A stretch of DNA of 40,338 bases. Source: Actinomadura rubrisoli (lineage in GTDB: Bacteria; Actinomycetota; Actinomycetes; Streptosporangiales; Streptosporangiaceae). The stretch's first letter is position 1; each line of letters begins with the position of its first letter. The stretch spans positions 1 through 40,338 of the forward strand of contig NZ_SMKU01000045.1 in the NCBI RefSeq assembly GCF_004349215.1, in the 5' to 3' direction. The notes beneath the pieces are model-generated. The model saw nothing but the letters and a program-made list of their open reading frames with translations. It was not told the DNA's origin and did no database searches. Position numbers and translations under genes: made by a program. Shown piece by piece: positions 22,245-29,471 of this stretch.

Positions 22245-23536
22245 GACCGCTTCGGCGTGCGCCTCTGCGTCTCGTAGTCGACGTGGACGAGCCCGAAGCG
22301 CGGATGGAAGCCCTCCGCCCACTCGAAATTGTCGAGCAGCGACCAGGCGAAGTAGCCGCGGACGTCGACGCCCTCGTCCACGGCGGTCCGCATCGCCGCG
22401 ATGTGGGCGTAGAGGAACCCGATGCGGTCGACGTCGTCGACCGTCCCGTCCGGCCCGACCTCGTCGGGGAACGAGCAGCCGTTCTCGGTGATGTAGAGCG
22501 GCGGCAGCCGGGTGGAGTACCGCTCGTCCAGCGTGCGCAGCAGGGACAGCAGGCCGTCCGGGGCGATGGGCCAGCCCATCCCGGTCGTCGGGTATCCGGG
22601 GACGCCCATCATCTCGAAGGGCAGCGGCGCGCCCGCGCCGGGGGCCTTGAGCCGCGTCGGCTGGTAGTAGTTCACGCCGAGGAAGTCGATGGGCGCGGCG
22701 ATGACCGCGAGGTCCTCGGGACGGACGTAGCCCGCCGGGTCGGGGCCGCCGAGCGCCGCGACGTCCGGGTAAGTGCCGTCCAGGATCGGGTCGGTGAAGA
22801 GCCGGTTCATGAGCGTGTCGAAGGCGAGCGCGGCCCGCCGGTCGTCCGGCGACGCCTCGTCCCGAGGCCGGGCGGGCGAGTAGTGGTTGACCAGGCCGAC
22901 CTCGCGGGCGCCGCGGCCGCGCAGGGCCGCGACGGCCAGGCCGTGCCCGAGGAGCTGGTGGTGCGCGGTGGGCAGCGCGTCCAGCATCAGGGTCCTGCCG
23001 GGCGCGTAGACGCCGAACGCGTACCCGTACGCCATGACGACGACGGGCTCGTTCAGCGTCATCCACATGCCGACGCGGTCGGCGAGGCGCTCGGCGGCGA
23101 GGCAGGCGAACTCGGCGAACCGGTAGGCGGTGTCGCGGTTCATCCAGCCGCCCGCGTCCTCCAGGAGCTGCGGCAGGTCCCAGTGGAAGAGGGTCGCGGC
23201 GGGCGAGATGCCGTTCGCGAGGAGGCCGTCCACCAGGCGGTCGTAGAAGTCGAGGCCCTTGGCGTTGACGGGGCCGCTCCCGGACGGCTGGACGCGGGGC
23301 CACGCGATCGAGAACCGGTAGGAGGAGACGCCGAGGCCGGCCAGCAGCGCGACGTCCTCCGGCCACCGGTGGTAGTGGTCGCAGGCGATGTCGCCGGTGT
23401 GGCCGTCGCGGACCCGGCCGGGCGTATGGGCGAAGGTGTCCCAGGTGGACGGGCCGCGGCCGTCCTCGGCGACCGCGCCCTCGATCTGGTAGGCGGCGGT
23501 GGCGACGCCCCATCGGAAGCCGTCCGGAAGCCCCAT
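22208..23536 (-). CDS. Glycoside hydrolase family 1 beta-glucosidase
   Basis: 442 residues, full length for GH1, cytoplasmic (no signal peptide). N-terminal signature FRWGVATAAYQIEGA; acid/base glutamate in TLNEP (about Glu163); nucleophile in ITENG (about Glu351); sugar-binding WSLLDNFEWAEGF near the C-terminus. It hydrolyses beta-linked glucosides or related disaccharides. GGGAGGGA precedes the ATG. No sugar transporter is adjacent; a TetR-type gene is divergent, with overlapping palindromes between them. Its 3' end overlaps the HxlR gene. Confidence 0.96.
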   Translation of the reverse strand: MGLPDGFRWGVATAAYQIEGAVAEDGRGPSTWDTFAHTPGRVRDGHTGDIACDHYHRWPEDVALLAGLGVSSYRFSIAWPRVQPSGSGPVNAKGLDFYDRLVDGLLANGISPAATLFHWDLPQLLEDAGGWMNRDTAYRFAEFACLAAERLADRVGMWMTLNEPVVVMAYGYAFGVYAPGRTLMLDALPTAHHQLLGHGLAVAALRGRGAREVGLVNHYSPARPRDEASPDDRRAALAFDTLMNRLFTDPILDGTYPDVAALGGPDPAGYVRPEDLAVIAAPIDFLGVNYYQPTRLKAPGAGAPLPFEMMGVPGYPTTGMGWPIAPDGLLSLLRTLDERYSTRLPPLYITENGCSFPDEVGPDGTVDDVDRIGFLYAHIAAMRTAVDEGVDVRGYFAWSLLDNFEWAEGFHPRFGLVHVDYETQRRTPKRSYAWFRDMIASS

Positions 23537-23555
23537 CCCGGTCCCTCCCCAAATG

Positions 23556-23574
23556 CGAATATCATTCGGATATT
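23556..23574. promoter_or_regulatory. Overlapping palindromes between GH1 and TetR genes
   Basis: CGAAT-ATC-ATTCG (23556-23568) and AATATC-ATTCG-GATATT (23558-23574) overlap in an AT-rich spot just upstream of the GH1 start. The GATATT half could serve as the -10 of the GH1 gene. It is a candidate operator for the divergent TetR-like protein or an unlinked sugar regulator. Confidence 0.5.
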
Positions 23575-23661
23575 AAGGCCGCGGGTGGTCCCGGCGGAAG
23601 AGTCCCCTGGCCTCGGAGAGCGAACGCCTCCGCGAGATGCCCCCGCGCGTCCGGCCGGGGT

Positions 23662-23667
23662 GACAAT
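23662..23667 (+). promoter_or_regulatory. -10 box of a probably leaderless tetR-type gene
   Basis: GACAAT lies six bases upstream of the GTG at 23674 without an intervening ribosome site, which is leaderless geometry. Confidence 0.45.
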
Positions 23668-23673
23668 GGTGGG

Positions 23674-24297
23674 GTGACCGAGATCCGGACCCCGCTCCGC
23701 CGCCGTCCCGCCCAGCGCCGCAGCGCCGAACGCGTCCAGCGGATGCTCGACGCGTGCGCCGAGATCCTCGACGAGGACGGCTACGACGGCCTCACCACCA
23801 CGCGCATCGCCCAGCGCGCCGAGGTGGCCATCGGCTCGGTCTACCAGTTCTTCCCCGACAAGCGCGCGGTCGCGCAGGCCCTCGCCCTGCGCAACCTGGA
23901 GGTCTTCGGGCAGCGCATCTCCCGGACGCTCGCCGATGGCACCTTCGACGACTGGTCCGACACGGTCGGCGCGATCATCGAGATCTTCGTGGAGATGCAC
24001 CGGACGGTCCCCGGCTTCCGCGTGCTGCGGTTCGGGGACGTCGCCGACGTCAACCTGCTCGACTCCGACGCCGACAACAACGCGGTGGTCGCCGACCGGC
24101 TCCGCAGGATGATCGTCGAGACGTTCGCCGTCCAGGACACCCCCGATCTCGCCACCGCGCTCGCCATCGCGGTGGAGGCCGGCGACGCGGTGCTGAAGCT
24201 CGCCTTCCGCCGCGACCCGGCCGGCGACCCCGTGATCCTCGCCGAGGCCGAGCGGCTGATCCACGGCTACCTCGCCGGGCACATCCAGGAATCCTGA
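23674..24297 (+). CDS. TetR-family transcriptional regulator
   Basis: 207 residues. N-terminal DNA-binding domain at about 20-65 (RMLDACAEILDEDGYDGLTTTRIAQRAEVAIGSVYQFFPDKRAVAQAL), the classical TetR helix-turn-helix. A helical ligand-binding domain follows with no recognisable ligand signature. The basic N-terminal arm (RTPLRRRPAQRRSAERV) is common in actinomycete members. It is divergent from GH1 and 32 bases before the LURP-one-like gene, so either may be its target. GTG start chosen by homology of the arm and the -10 directly upstream. Confidence 0.92.
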   Translation: MTEIRTPLRRRPAQRRSAERVQRMLDACAEILDEDGYDGLTTTRIAQRAEVAIGSVYQFFPDKRAVAQALALRNLEVFGQRISRTLADGTFDDWSDTVGAIIEIFVEMHRTVPGFRVLRFGDVADVNLLDSDADNNAVVADRLRRMIVETFAVQDTPDLATALAIAVEAGDAVLKLAFRRDPAGDPVILAEAERLIHGYLAGHIQES

Positions 24298-24329
24298 CCT
24301 GCCCGTTCGTCACCCGGGATCCGTCGTAT

Positions 24330-24980
24330 ATGGCAGACTCCGCCCTTGTTCCTACATTCACGACAGAACGGGTGAGTCCGCTGGACGATGAGCGGTTCCA
24401 GGCGCAGAAGAGGCTGCTGGTCCGCCAGCGCCTGCGCCTGATGGTGAACCAGTACGAGGTGCACGCCGAGGCGCCGGACGGGTCGGAGGGCGAGCTGCTC
24501 GCCTTCGCGCAGCAGAAGCGGATGGCCTTCAAGGAGCAGGTCACCCTCTACGCCGACGACACCAAGACCCGTCCGATCCTGGGGTTCAAGGCGCGCAAGC
24601 GCATCGACCTGGCGTCGGCGTACGACATCACCGACGCCGCCGGGCAGCCCATCGGCGTCTTCCGCAAGGACTTCAAGAAGTCGCTGCTCGCCTCCACCTG
24701 GCACCTGGAGCAGCCGGGACTCGGCGTGACGACCGGCAGCGAGCGCAACAAGGCCGTGGCGGTGCTGCGGCGGATCTGGCAGATCATCCCGTACGCGGAG
24801 AACCTGCCGTTCGCCTGGCCGTACCACTTCGACTTCTACGCCGGCGACCAGATCGTCTTCTCCGTGGAGAAGAAGTTCGGGTTCCGCGACCGGTACGTCG
24901 TCGACATCAAGGACCCGCGCCTCGACCGCCGCCTGGTCATCGCCCAGGCCATCGGCCTCGACGCGCTCCAGTCGCGCTGA
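24330..24980 (+). CDS. LURP-one-related / scramblase-like family protein
   Basis: 216 residues. After a short Ser/Thr-rich start the protein shows the beta-barrel strand pattern of this family: RLLVRQRLRLMVNQYEVHA, LLAFAQQKRMAFKEQVTLYAD, ILGFKARKRIDLASAYDITDAAGQPIGVFRKDF and FYAGDQIVFSVEKKFGFRDRYVVDI. The fold resembles Tubby/LOR proteins. Bacterial members have no established role. The ATG at 24330 is the only ATG that fits; only a weak GGGAT is upstream. It lies 32 bases after the TetR gene on the same strand and is probably co-transcribed. Confidence 0.82.
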   Translation: MADSALVPTFTTERVSPLDDERFQAQKRLLVRQRLRLMVNQYEVHAEAPDGSEGELLAFAQQKRMAFKEQVTLYADDTKTRPILGFKARKRIDLASAYDITDAAGQPIGVFRKDFKKSLLASTWHLEQPGLGVTTGSERNKAVAVLRRIWQIIPYAENLPFAWPYHFDFYAGDQIVFSVEKKFGFRDRYVVDIKDPRLDRRLVIAQAIGLDALQSR

Positions 24981-25000
24981 CCTTCCGCCGGGTCTGGCTT

Positions 25001-25040
25001 CCACGGGCTTTACATGTTACGAAGGTGTGTAAAGCCGTGG
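25001..25040. promoter_or_regulatory. Long inverted repeat upstream of the ferritin-like gene
   Basis: CCACGGGCTTTACA (25001-25014) and TGTAAAGCCGTGG (25028-25040) pair over 13 bases with a single bulged G, spaced by 13 bases. There is no U-tract after it, so it could be either the terminator of the LURP-one-like gene or an operator of the ferritin-like gene. The inner TTACA...TGTAA part is operator-like. Confidence 0.5.
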
Positions 25041-25092
25041 GCGGACCACGCCCTACGTCGTGACAGCGGCGTCGCGCCCGGAGGAGGCTTCC

Positions 25093-26199
25093 GTGAGTTC
25101 CTACGACCTCTACTCAACGCCTGTACCGACGGACACGTGGAACGTCCCGATGTCGGGGGACACCCGCTTCACCTGGGAGTACGACGACGGCCGGGACCGG
25201 CTGCTCAGCCTGTACCAGAAGGGCAAGGACAAGCAGTGGGACGCCCAGAAGCGCATCGACTGGGACATCGAGGTCGACCCGCTCAACGTCGCCGGCCTGC
25301 CCGAGCACTTCAACCCGCTGTTCGGCTCCGACATCTGGGACCGGATGCCGCAGAAGGAGCGCGACGAGTTCGGCAGGCACCAGGGCTCGTGGCTGTTCAG
25401 CCAGTTCCTGCACGGTGAGCAGGGCGCGCTGAACGTCTCGGCGCGCATCGTCCAGTCCGTCCCGGACCTGGACTCCAAGTTCTACGCCGCCACCCAGACC
25501 ATGGACGAGGCGCGGCACGTGGAGCTGTACGGGAAGTTCGTGCACGAGAAGATCGGCATGTACTACCCCGTCAACCAGGACCTCGCGAAGCTGCTCGCCG
25601 AGTCGCTGGAGGACAGCCGCTGGGACCTGCCCTACCTCGGCATGCAGGTGCTCATCGAGGGCCTCGCCCTCGCCGCGTTCGGCCTCTACCGCGACATGTC
25701 GACCAACCCGCTGGTCAAGCAGCTGCTCGCCTACGTCATGCAGGACGAGGCGCGGCACGTCGCGTTCGGACGGCTCGCGCTCAAGGACTACTACGCCGAG
25801 CTGACCGACAAGGAGCGGGCCGAGCGCGAGGAGTTCGTCGTCGAAGGCTGCTACCTGATGCGCGACCGGTTCAGGGGCCGCGAGATCTTCGAGCAGCTCG
25901 ACATGCCCGTCGACAAGTGCATGGAATACGTCGACAACTCCGAGATGTACACCCTGTACCAGTCGCTGTTGTTCAGCCGGATCGTCCCGTGCGTTCGGGA
26001 TGTCGGGCTCTGGGGCGACAAGGTGGAGGCCGCCTACGCGGACATGGGCGTGCTCGACAACGCCAAGGCCGATCTCGAAGCGCTGATGCGCCAGGACGAG
26101 GAGTACGCCGAAAAGGTCGACGAGGAGCGCTACGCGGCGGAGCTGGCCGCGCGCCAGGACGAGGTCGACGACGCCATCAAGCTCGGCGGCGTGGAGTAG
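25093..26199 (+). CDS. Diiron ferritin-like (R2-like) protein
   Basis: 368 residues, mostly helical. The carboxylate-bridged diiron ligand set is visible: Glu109 (HGEQGAL), Glu139 and His142 (MDEARH), Glu189 (LIEGLAL), and Glu219 and His222 (QDEARH). This matches ferritin-like diiron oxygenases/R2-like proteins rather than storage ferritins, which are about half the length. The reaction is unknown; candidates are a monooxygenase or desaturase. GTG at 25093 is chosen because GAGGAGG lies 6 bases before it and the upstream extension lacks a ribosome site. Preceded by a long inverted repeat and followed by a clear terminator, it is a single-gene unit. Confidence 0.88.
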   Translation: MSSYDLYSTPVPTDTWNVPMSGDTRFTWEYDDGRDRLLSLYQKGKDKQWDAQKRIDWDIEVDPLNVAGLPEHFNPLFGSDIWDRMPQKERDEFGRHQGSWLFSQFLHGEQGALNVSARIVQSVPDLDSKFYAATQTMDEARHVELYGKFVHEKIGMYYPVNQDLAKLLAESLEDSRWDLPYLGMQVLIEGLALAAFGLYRDMSTNPLVKQLLAYVMQDEARHVAFGRLALKDYYAELTDKERAEREEFVVEGCYLMRDRFRGREIFEQLDMPVDKCMEYVDNSEMYTLYQSLLFSRIVPCVRDVGLWGDKVEAAYADMGVLDNAKADLEALMRQDEEYAEKVDEERYAAELAARQDEVDDAIKLGGVE

Positions 26200-26348
26200 C
26201 CGGGGACCACCAGGGCAGCCAGGGGCCACGGGGGTGGCCGCGGGGTAGGTGCCAGGTAAAAAGCGGGGGCGTTCCAGGGCGCCTCCGCTTCGCCGTTCCG
26301 GCCCCTTTTCCCGGTTCCGTTCACGTGTAGTCCCAAATCTTCGGCATG

Positions 26349-26375
26349 AGCCCGGCGAATTTGCCGGGCTTTGTT
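26349..26375 (+). terminator. Intrinsic terminator after the ferritin-like gene
   Basis: An 8-bp perfect stem, AGCCCGGC and GCCGGGCT, with loop GAATTT, followed by TTGTT. This is one of the few hairpins here with a recognisable U-rich tail. Confidence 0.85.
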
Positions 26376-26570
26376 GCGATATATGGCCCACGGGAATTTC
26401 ACGGTTCACTTCTCGTAGATCTTTATTTTCTCTCCCCGCCGATTCTCGTATCGACTGTGCTCGATCTCTGTTTGTACTAACGTCCCCGGTCGACGGTGCG
26501 CCGGTCATCAGCAAGCCGCGCGGGCGCACACACACGAGCAGGATCAATCCGAAATCTCCGGGGAGAAAGA
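26376..26570. other. AT-rich intergenic region upstream of a secreted-protein gene
   Basis: The 371-base gap between the ferritin-like and secreted-protein genes holds the terminator above and then a segment (about 26376-26480) with markedly more A/T than the surroundings, probably the promoter region of the downstream gene. I cannot assign -35/-10 boxes with confidence and see no open frame. Confidence 0.5.
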
Positions 26571-27578
26571 ATGAATCGATCCGCCAGAAGCCTGCTGAGC
26601 GTCTCCGTCCTCGTTCCGCTGGCCGCGGCGTTCACCGTCTCGGCCGCGTCCGCGAACGCCGCCGAGGGCCCGTCCGCCGACCTCGCCTACGGGGCGGTCG
26701 CACCGGTCACGGCGGCCCTCCCGGCCGGGACGGTCCCGCCGCCGGTCACGGGCCCGGTCGGAAAGGCCGCCGAAGCGTCCACCGGCGCCGTGGACGAGGT
26801 GCTCACCGCCGCCCAGAAGGCTCCCGAGCTCCGGAGGAAGACCGTGGCGCGGCACGCGAACGCGGAGCCGGACGCCGCCGTCCGCAAGACCAGGTGCGCG
26901 GTCGACGTGGGCAAGACGGTGGACGGCACCACCGGGTCAGCGCTGCCGCGGACGCCGCTCCCGCGGCCCGGGCTTCCGAAGACCGGGCTCCCGAAGGCCG
27001 GGCCGGGCGCGGGCGACTGCCTCGGCGCGAAGCGCCTGGCCGAGCGGAAGGCGGCACCCTCCCCGATCGAAGCCGGCGCGAACACGGCCGGCAAGGTGAT
27101 CGGCCGCACCGGCAAGGTCACCCAGAAGCTGCAGGTCGGCAGCCTCGACCGCCTCGGCGCGGCCGCCTCGACCGCCTACGGAAACGCAGGCCTCCCGCAG
27201 CCCCGCGGCATCGCGGCCCGCTCGGCGGCGCCGGTGGACGGCCTGGAGCCCGGGAGCCCGTCGCGCCGGCTCGGGAAGCCGGTGCCGAGGGACGGCGTCC
27301 TCGACAAGGCGGACAAGACCGTCGCCTCGACGGGCAAGAGCATCGACGAGATGGCCGGCGCCCTGACGTCCGAACACCCCGAACCGGTGGGTCCGGTGAC
27401 CCCCGACGGCAAGCCGATCCCGGCGTCCCAGCTGCCCCCGGGCATGGCCCCGCCCCGCCGCGTCGCCGCGCCGGCGCCGGGCGCCGACCTGCTCGGCGGC
27501 CTGCCGGACCAGGTCGTCCCGGGCATCTCCCTCCCGGTCGGCGGGCCCGCGGCGCCCGGCCTGCCCTCGCTCGGCTGA
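26571..27578 (+). CDS. Secreted protein of unknown function, Pro/Gly/Ala-rich
   Basis: 335 residues. A clear signal peptide (MNRSARSLLSVSVLVPLAAAFTVSAASANA, cut after ANA) is followed by a low-complexity chain rich in Ala, Pro, Gly and Lys, with two widely spaced cysteines (TRCAVDVG and GDCLGAK) that could form one disulfide. There are no membrane anchor, LPXTG or enzyme motifs. A GGGGAGAAAG site precedes the ATG at 26571. The long AT-rich upstream region and the strong terminator after it mark a separate transcription unit. I do not recognise the family. The composition suggests a cell-wall-associated or spacer-type protein; this is inference. Confidence 0.75.
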   Translation: MNRSARSLLSVSVLVPLAAAFTVSAASANAAEGPSADLAYGAVAPVTAALPAGTVPPPVTGPVGKAAEASTGAVDEVLTAAQKAPELRRKTVARHANAEPDAAVRKTRCAVDVGKTVDGTTGSALPRTPLPRPGLPKTGLPKAGPGAGDCLGAKRLAERKAAPSPIEAGANTAGKVIGRTGKVTQKLQVGSLDRLGAAASTAYGNAGLPQPRGIAARSAAPVDGLEPGSPSRRLGKPVPRDGVLDKADKTVASTGKSIDEMAGALTSEHPEPVGPVTPDGKPIPASQLPPGMAPPRRVAAPAPGADLLGGLPDQVVPGISLPVGGPAAPGLPSLG

Positions 27579-27598
27579 CCGCACGGCACGAATCCCGG

Positions 27599-27632
27599 AC
27601 GGGGCGTTCCACGCAGACGTGGAACGCCCCGT
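27599..27632 (+). terminator. Strong hairpin terminator
   Basis: A perfect 15-bp stem (ACGGGGCGTTCCACG with its complement) around a 4-base CAGA loop, 20 bases after the secreted-protein stop. Confidence 0.9.
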
Positions 27633-27645
27633 TCCGCTTGTCTGG

Positions 27646-27732
27646 CAAGCGCTTGTTATACGCCCGAGATACCCCTTCCTCCCCGAGTAAAGTCGATCTT
27701 GAAATGCGGTCACCCGGCGGAGTTGATCAACT
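27646..27732. promoter_or_regulatory. Two perfect palindromes in the rlpA upstream region
   Basis: CAAGCGCTTG (27646-27655) has the central CG and arm pattern of LacI-family operators, and AGTTGATCAACT (27721-27732) is a perfect 12-bp palindrome just upstream of a CATAGGG sequence that could be a -10. They lie about 300-400 bases before the RlpA-like gene in the 466-base gap. Binding proteins unknown. Confidence 0.4.
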
Positions 27733-27920
27733 TCATAGGGCAAAAATGAGGGTGACAAACCCCACAAACGAGGGTCCTGTGCTTGTTTCACGGCGAAGGC
27801 AACGTACGGTCATGGACTTGTGCGGCGCCAACCGAGATCGAAGTGAAGACGCGTTCCCGCCGCACGTGCCGGACGCCAGTTCCGCGATGATGCGGACGCG
27901 CCTTTGAGAGGGGCGCGGAG

Positions 27921-28037
27921 GCGGGCTTGAGGCCCGCGGGCGGCGAGGGATTCGGGGACATGGACGTCGCCCGGACGCGCCGCGAGAACGGCGAAGTCGA
28001 ACGCCGGGCGTCCGGGGCCCTGTCCCCGACAAAAGGA
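27921..28037 (+). ncRNA. Structured 5' leader of the RlpA-like gene (cis-regulatory RNA candidate)
   Basis: Stable nested helices immediately before the ribosome site: hairpin GCGGGC-TTGAG-GCCCGC (27921-27937); an outer helix P1 pairing TCGGGGACA (27952-27960) with TGTCCCCGA (28021-28029); an inner helix CCCGGACGC (27970-27978) with GCGTCCGGG (28008-28016); and at the tip two mutually exclusive hairpins, GCCG/CGGC (27979-27982/27989-27992) or CGGCG/CGCCG (27989-27993/28002-28006). P1 ends 3 bases before the AAGGA ribosome site. In actinobacteria, c-di-AMP (ydaO) riboswitches precede wall-hydrolase genes, but I do not find that class's conserved GGGGUGAAUC-type core. Class unknown. Confidence 0.5.
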
Positions 28038-28044
28038 CTCCTCT

Positions 28045-28632
28045 GTGGGTAGCCCTCAAGCACGCCTTCGCACGATCCTGATCGCTTCGAGCGTCGCGGT
28101 GGCCGTTCTCGCGGTCGGCGCGTTCGCCCTCCTCAGCGGCGACGGCTCCGCCGACTCGGCGCGCGCCGCGCAGACCGCACCGACCGCGCCGCAGGCCACC
28201 GCCCCGGTCGCGGACCCGCCTCGGGCGACGCCCACCCGGGCCAGCCGCGGCCAGACCCGCGCTCCGGAGCCCACACCGTCCAAGAGCACCAAGCCCAAGG
28301 CCAAGGCCAAGGCCAAGCCGAAGAAGAAGCAGTACAAGGTGCTCAAGTCGGGTTCCTGCCAGGCGTCCTACTACTGGGAGGGCCAGATGACCGCCAGCGG
28401 CGAGCCCTTCGACCCGAGCGAGCTGACCGCCGCGCACAAGACGCTGCCGATGGGCTCCAAGGTCCGGGTGACCAACAAGAACAACGGCCGTTCGGTCATC
28501 GTCCGCATCAACGACCGCGGCCCGTACGCGGGCGGCCGCTGCCTGGACCTGTCCAAGGCCGCGATGACCAAGGTCGGCGGCACGGGCGCGGGCGTGATCC
28601 CCGTCCGCTACCAGGTGCTCTCCCGCCGCTGA
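28045..28632 (+). CDS. RlpA-like double-psi beta-barrel exported protein
   Basis: 195 residues. An N-terminal signal/anchor helix (TILIASSVAVAVLAVGAFALL), a Thr/Pro/Lys linker with a run of Lys-Ala/Lys-Pro repeats (about 80-100), then a C-terminal double-psi beta-barrel domain: SCQASYYWEGQMTASGEPFDPSELTAAHKTLPMGSKVRVTN, with the hallmark NDRGPYAGGRCLDLSKAAM. RlpA-type domains act on peptidoglycan as lytic transglycosylases in Gram-negatives; in actinomycetes they are secreted wall-associated proteins. The GTG at 28045 has AAGGA 7 bases upstream, placed at the end of a long structured leader. The Lys-rich linker may bind anionic wall polymers. Confidence 0.88.
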   Translation: MGSPQARLRTILIASSVAVAVLAVGAFALLSGDGSADSARAAQTAPTAPQATAPVADPPRATPTRASRGQTRAPEPTPSKSTKPKAKAKAKPKKKQYKVLKSGSCQASYYWEGQMTASGEPFDPSELTAAHKTLPMGSKVRVTNKNNGRSVIVRINDRGPYAGGRCLDLSKAAMTKVGGTGAGVIPVRYQVLSRR

Positions 28633-28704
28633 GCCCCGAAATCCCCGCACCCGCCAAGCGGGCCCCGGACGCTGCCCGCAGTCGGGCGGTTCTCCCAGCG
28701 GGCA

Positions 28705-29443
28705 CTACCGACGCGTTGGCGCGATTCGCGGGGCAAGAGCCTCCCCCGTGGCCGAGGTGTCCGGCACGGACCCACCTCGGCCACGGGGAGCCGGTCGACC
28801 ACCGGCCGTGGCCAGGGCGCCGAGCGTGATGCCACCCGCTGCGAGCACGCGTCCATCGGCCAGGCCGACGGCTGCGAAGTCCCAACGGCCTGTGCCGAGT
28901 CCTCCGGTGATGCTCCAGGCGTGCGCGACCGGGTCGTAGATGAACGCCGCGCGGTACCCGACGTCCACGCATCCGCTGTCAGTGCCGCCCGTCACCAGTA
29001 CTTTCCCGGAGGGCAGCGGCACGGCGCGGTGGAAGCTCAAGGCCCACGGCATGTCCTCGACCGGGCTCCATCGGCCCGCCGCCGGACAACTGCACAGAGC
29101 CGTCCGGCAGCGGCACCGCCTCCGCGTTGACCCGCGGTGTGACCAGGTTCCCGGTCGGCCTCCACGTTCCGCTCGCGTGATCATAGGTCTCGCAGTGAGT
29201 CATGCCGGCGGCGTCGTCCCGGGTGACCGTCACCATGCCTCCGGCCACCAGCACCCGGCCGTTGCCCAGCACCACCGCTGTATTCGTGGCCAGCCACACG
29301 CCCTTCGGCAGTTTCCCCGCCTCCGACCAGCGACCCGGCACCACCTCGGCCGAGAGCTCGACCTGTACGCCACAGACCCATAACCGTCCCTTCCCCCAAG
29401 GACACCGAGACGCTTCAAGCACCGCGGCGCCCGGCTGCGGCAA
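28705..29443 (-). pseudogene. Frameshifted and truncated Kelch-repeat protein remnant
   Basis: Two adjacent minus-strand frames together read as Kelch blades. The upstream frame (to about 29095) contains ATNTAVVLGNGRVLVAGG, CETYDHASGTWRPTGNL and NAEAVPLPDGSVQLSGG; the downstream frame continues with WSPVEDMPWALSFHRAVPLPSGKVLVTGG, AAFIYDPVAHAWSITGGL and AVGLADGRVLAAGG. The junction at about 29070-29095 lacks the usual end of one blade, so a frameshift plus a short deletion is likely. No signal peptide or complete start is seen, and the 3' end runs into a strong hairpin. It is a broken relic of a beta-propeller protein of unknown role. Confidence 0.75.
28744..28788. terminator. Very long hairpin, bidirectional terminator candidate
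   Basis: A perfect 16-bp stem (CCCCGTGGCCGAGGTG with its complement at 28773-28788), plus an inner TCCG-GCA-CGGA helix. It lies 112 bases after the RlpA-like gene and at the 3' edge of the Kelch remnant. Confidence 0.75.
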
Positions 29444-29471
29444 CGCGGGACAACGTCGTGAGACACCGCGC

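Noticed and set aside
27900..28040. c-di-AMP (ydaO) riboswitch
   Set aside because: Position before a wall-protein gene fits, but I could not find the conserved core sequences of that class, so only a generic structured leader is reported.
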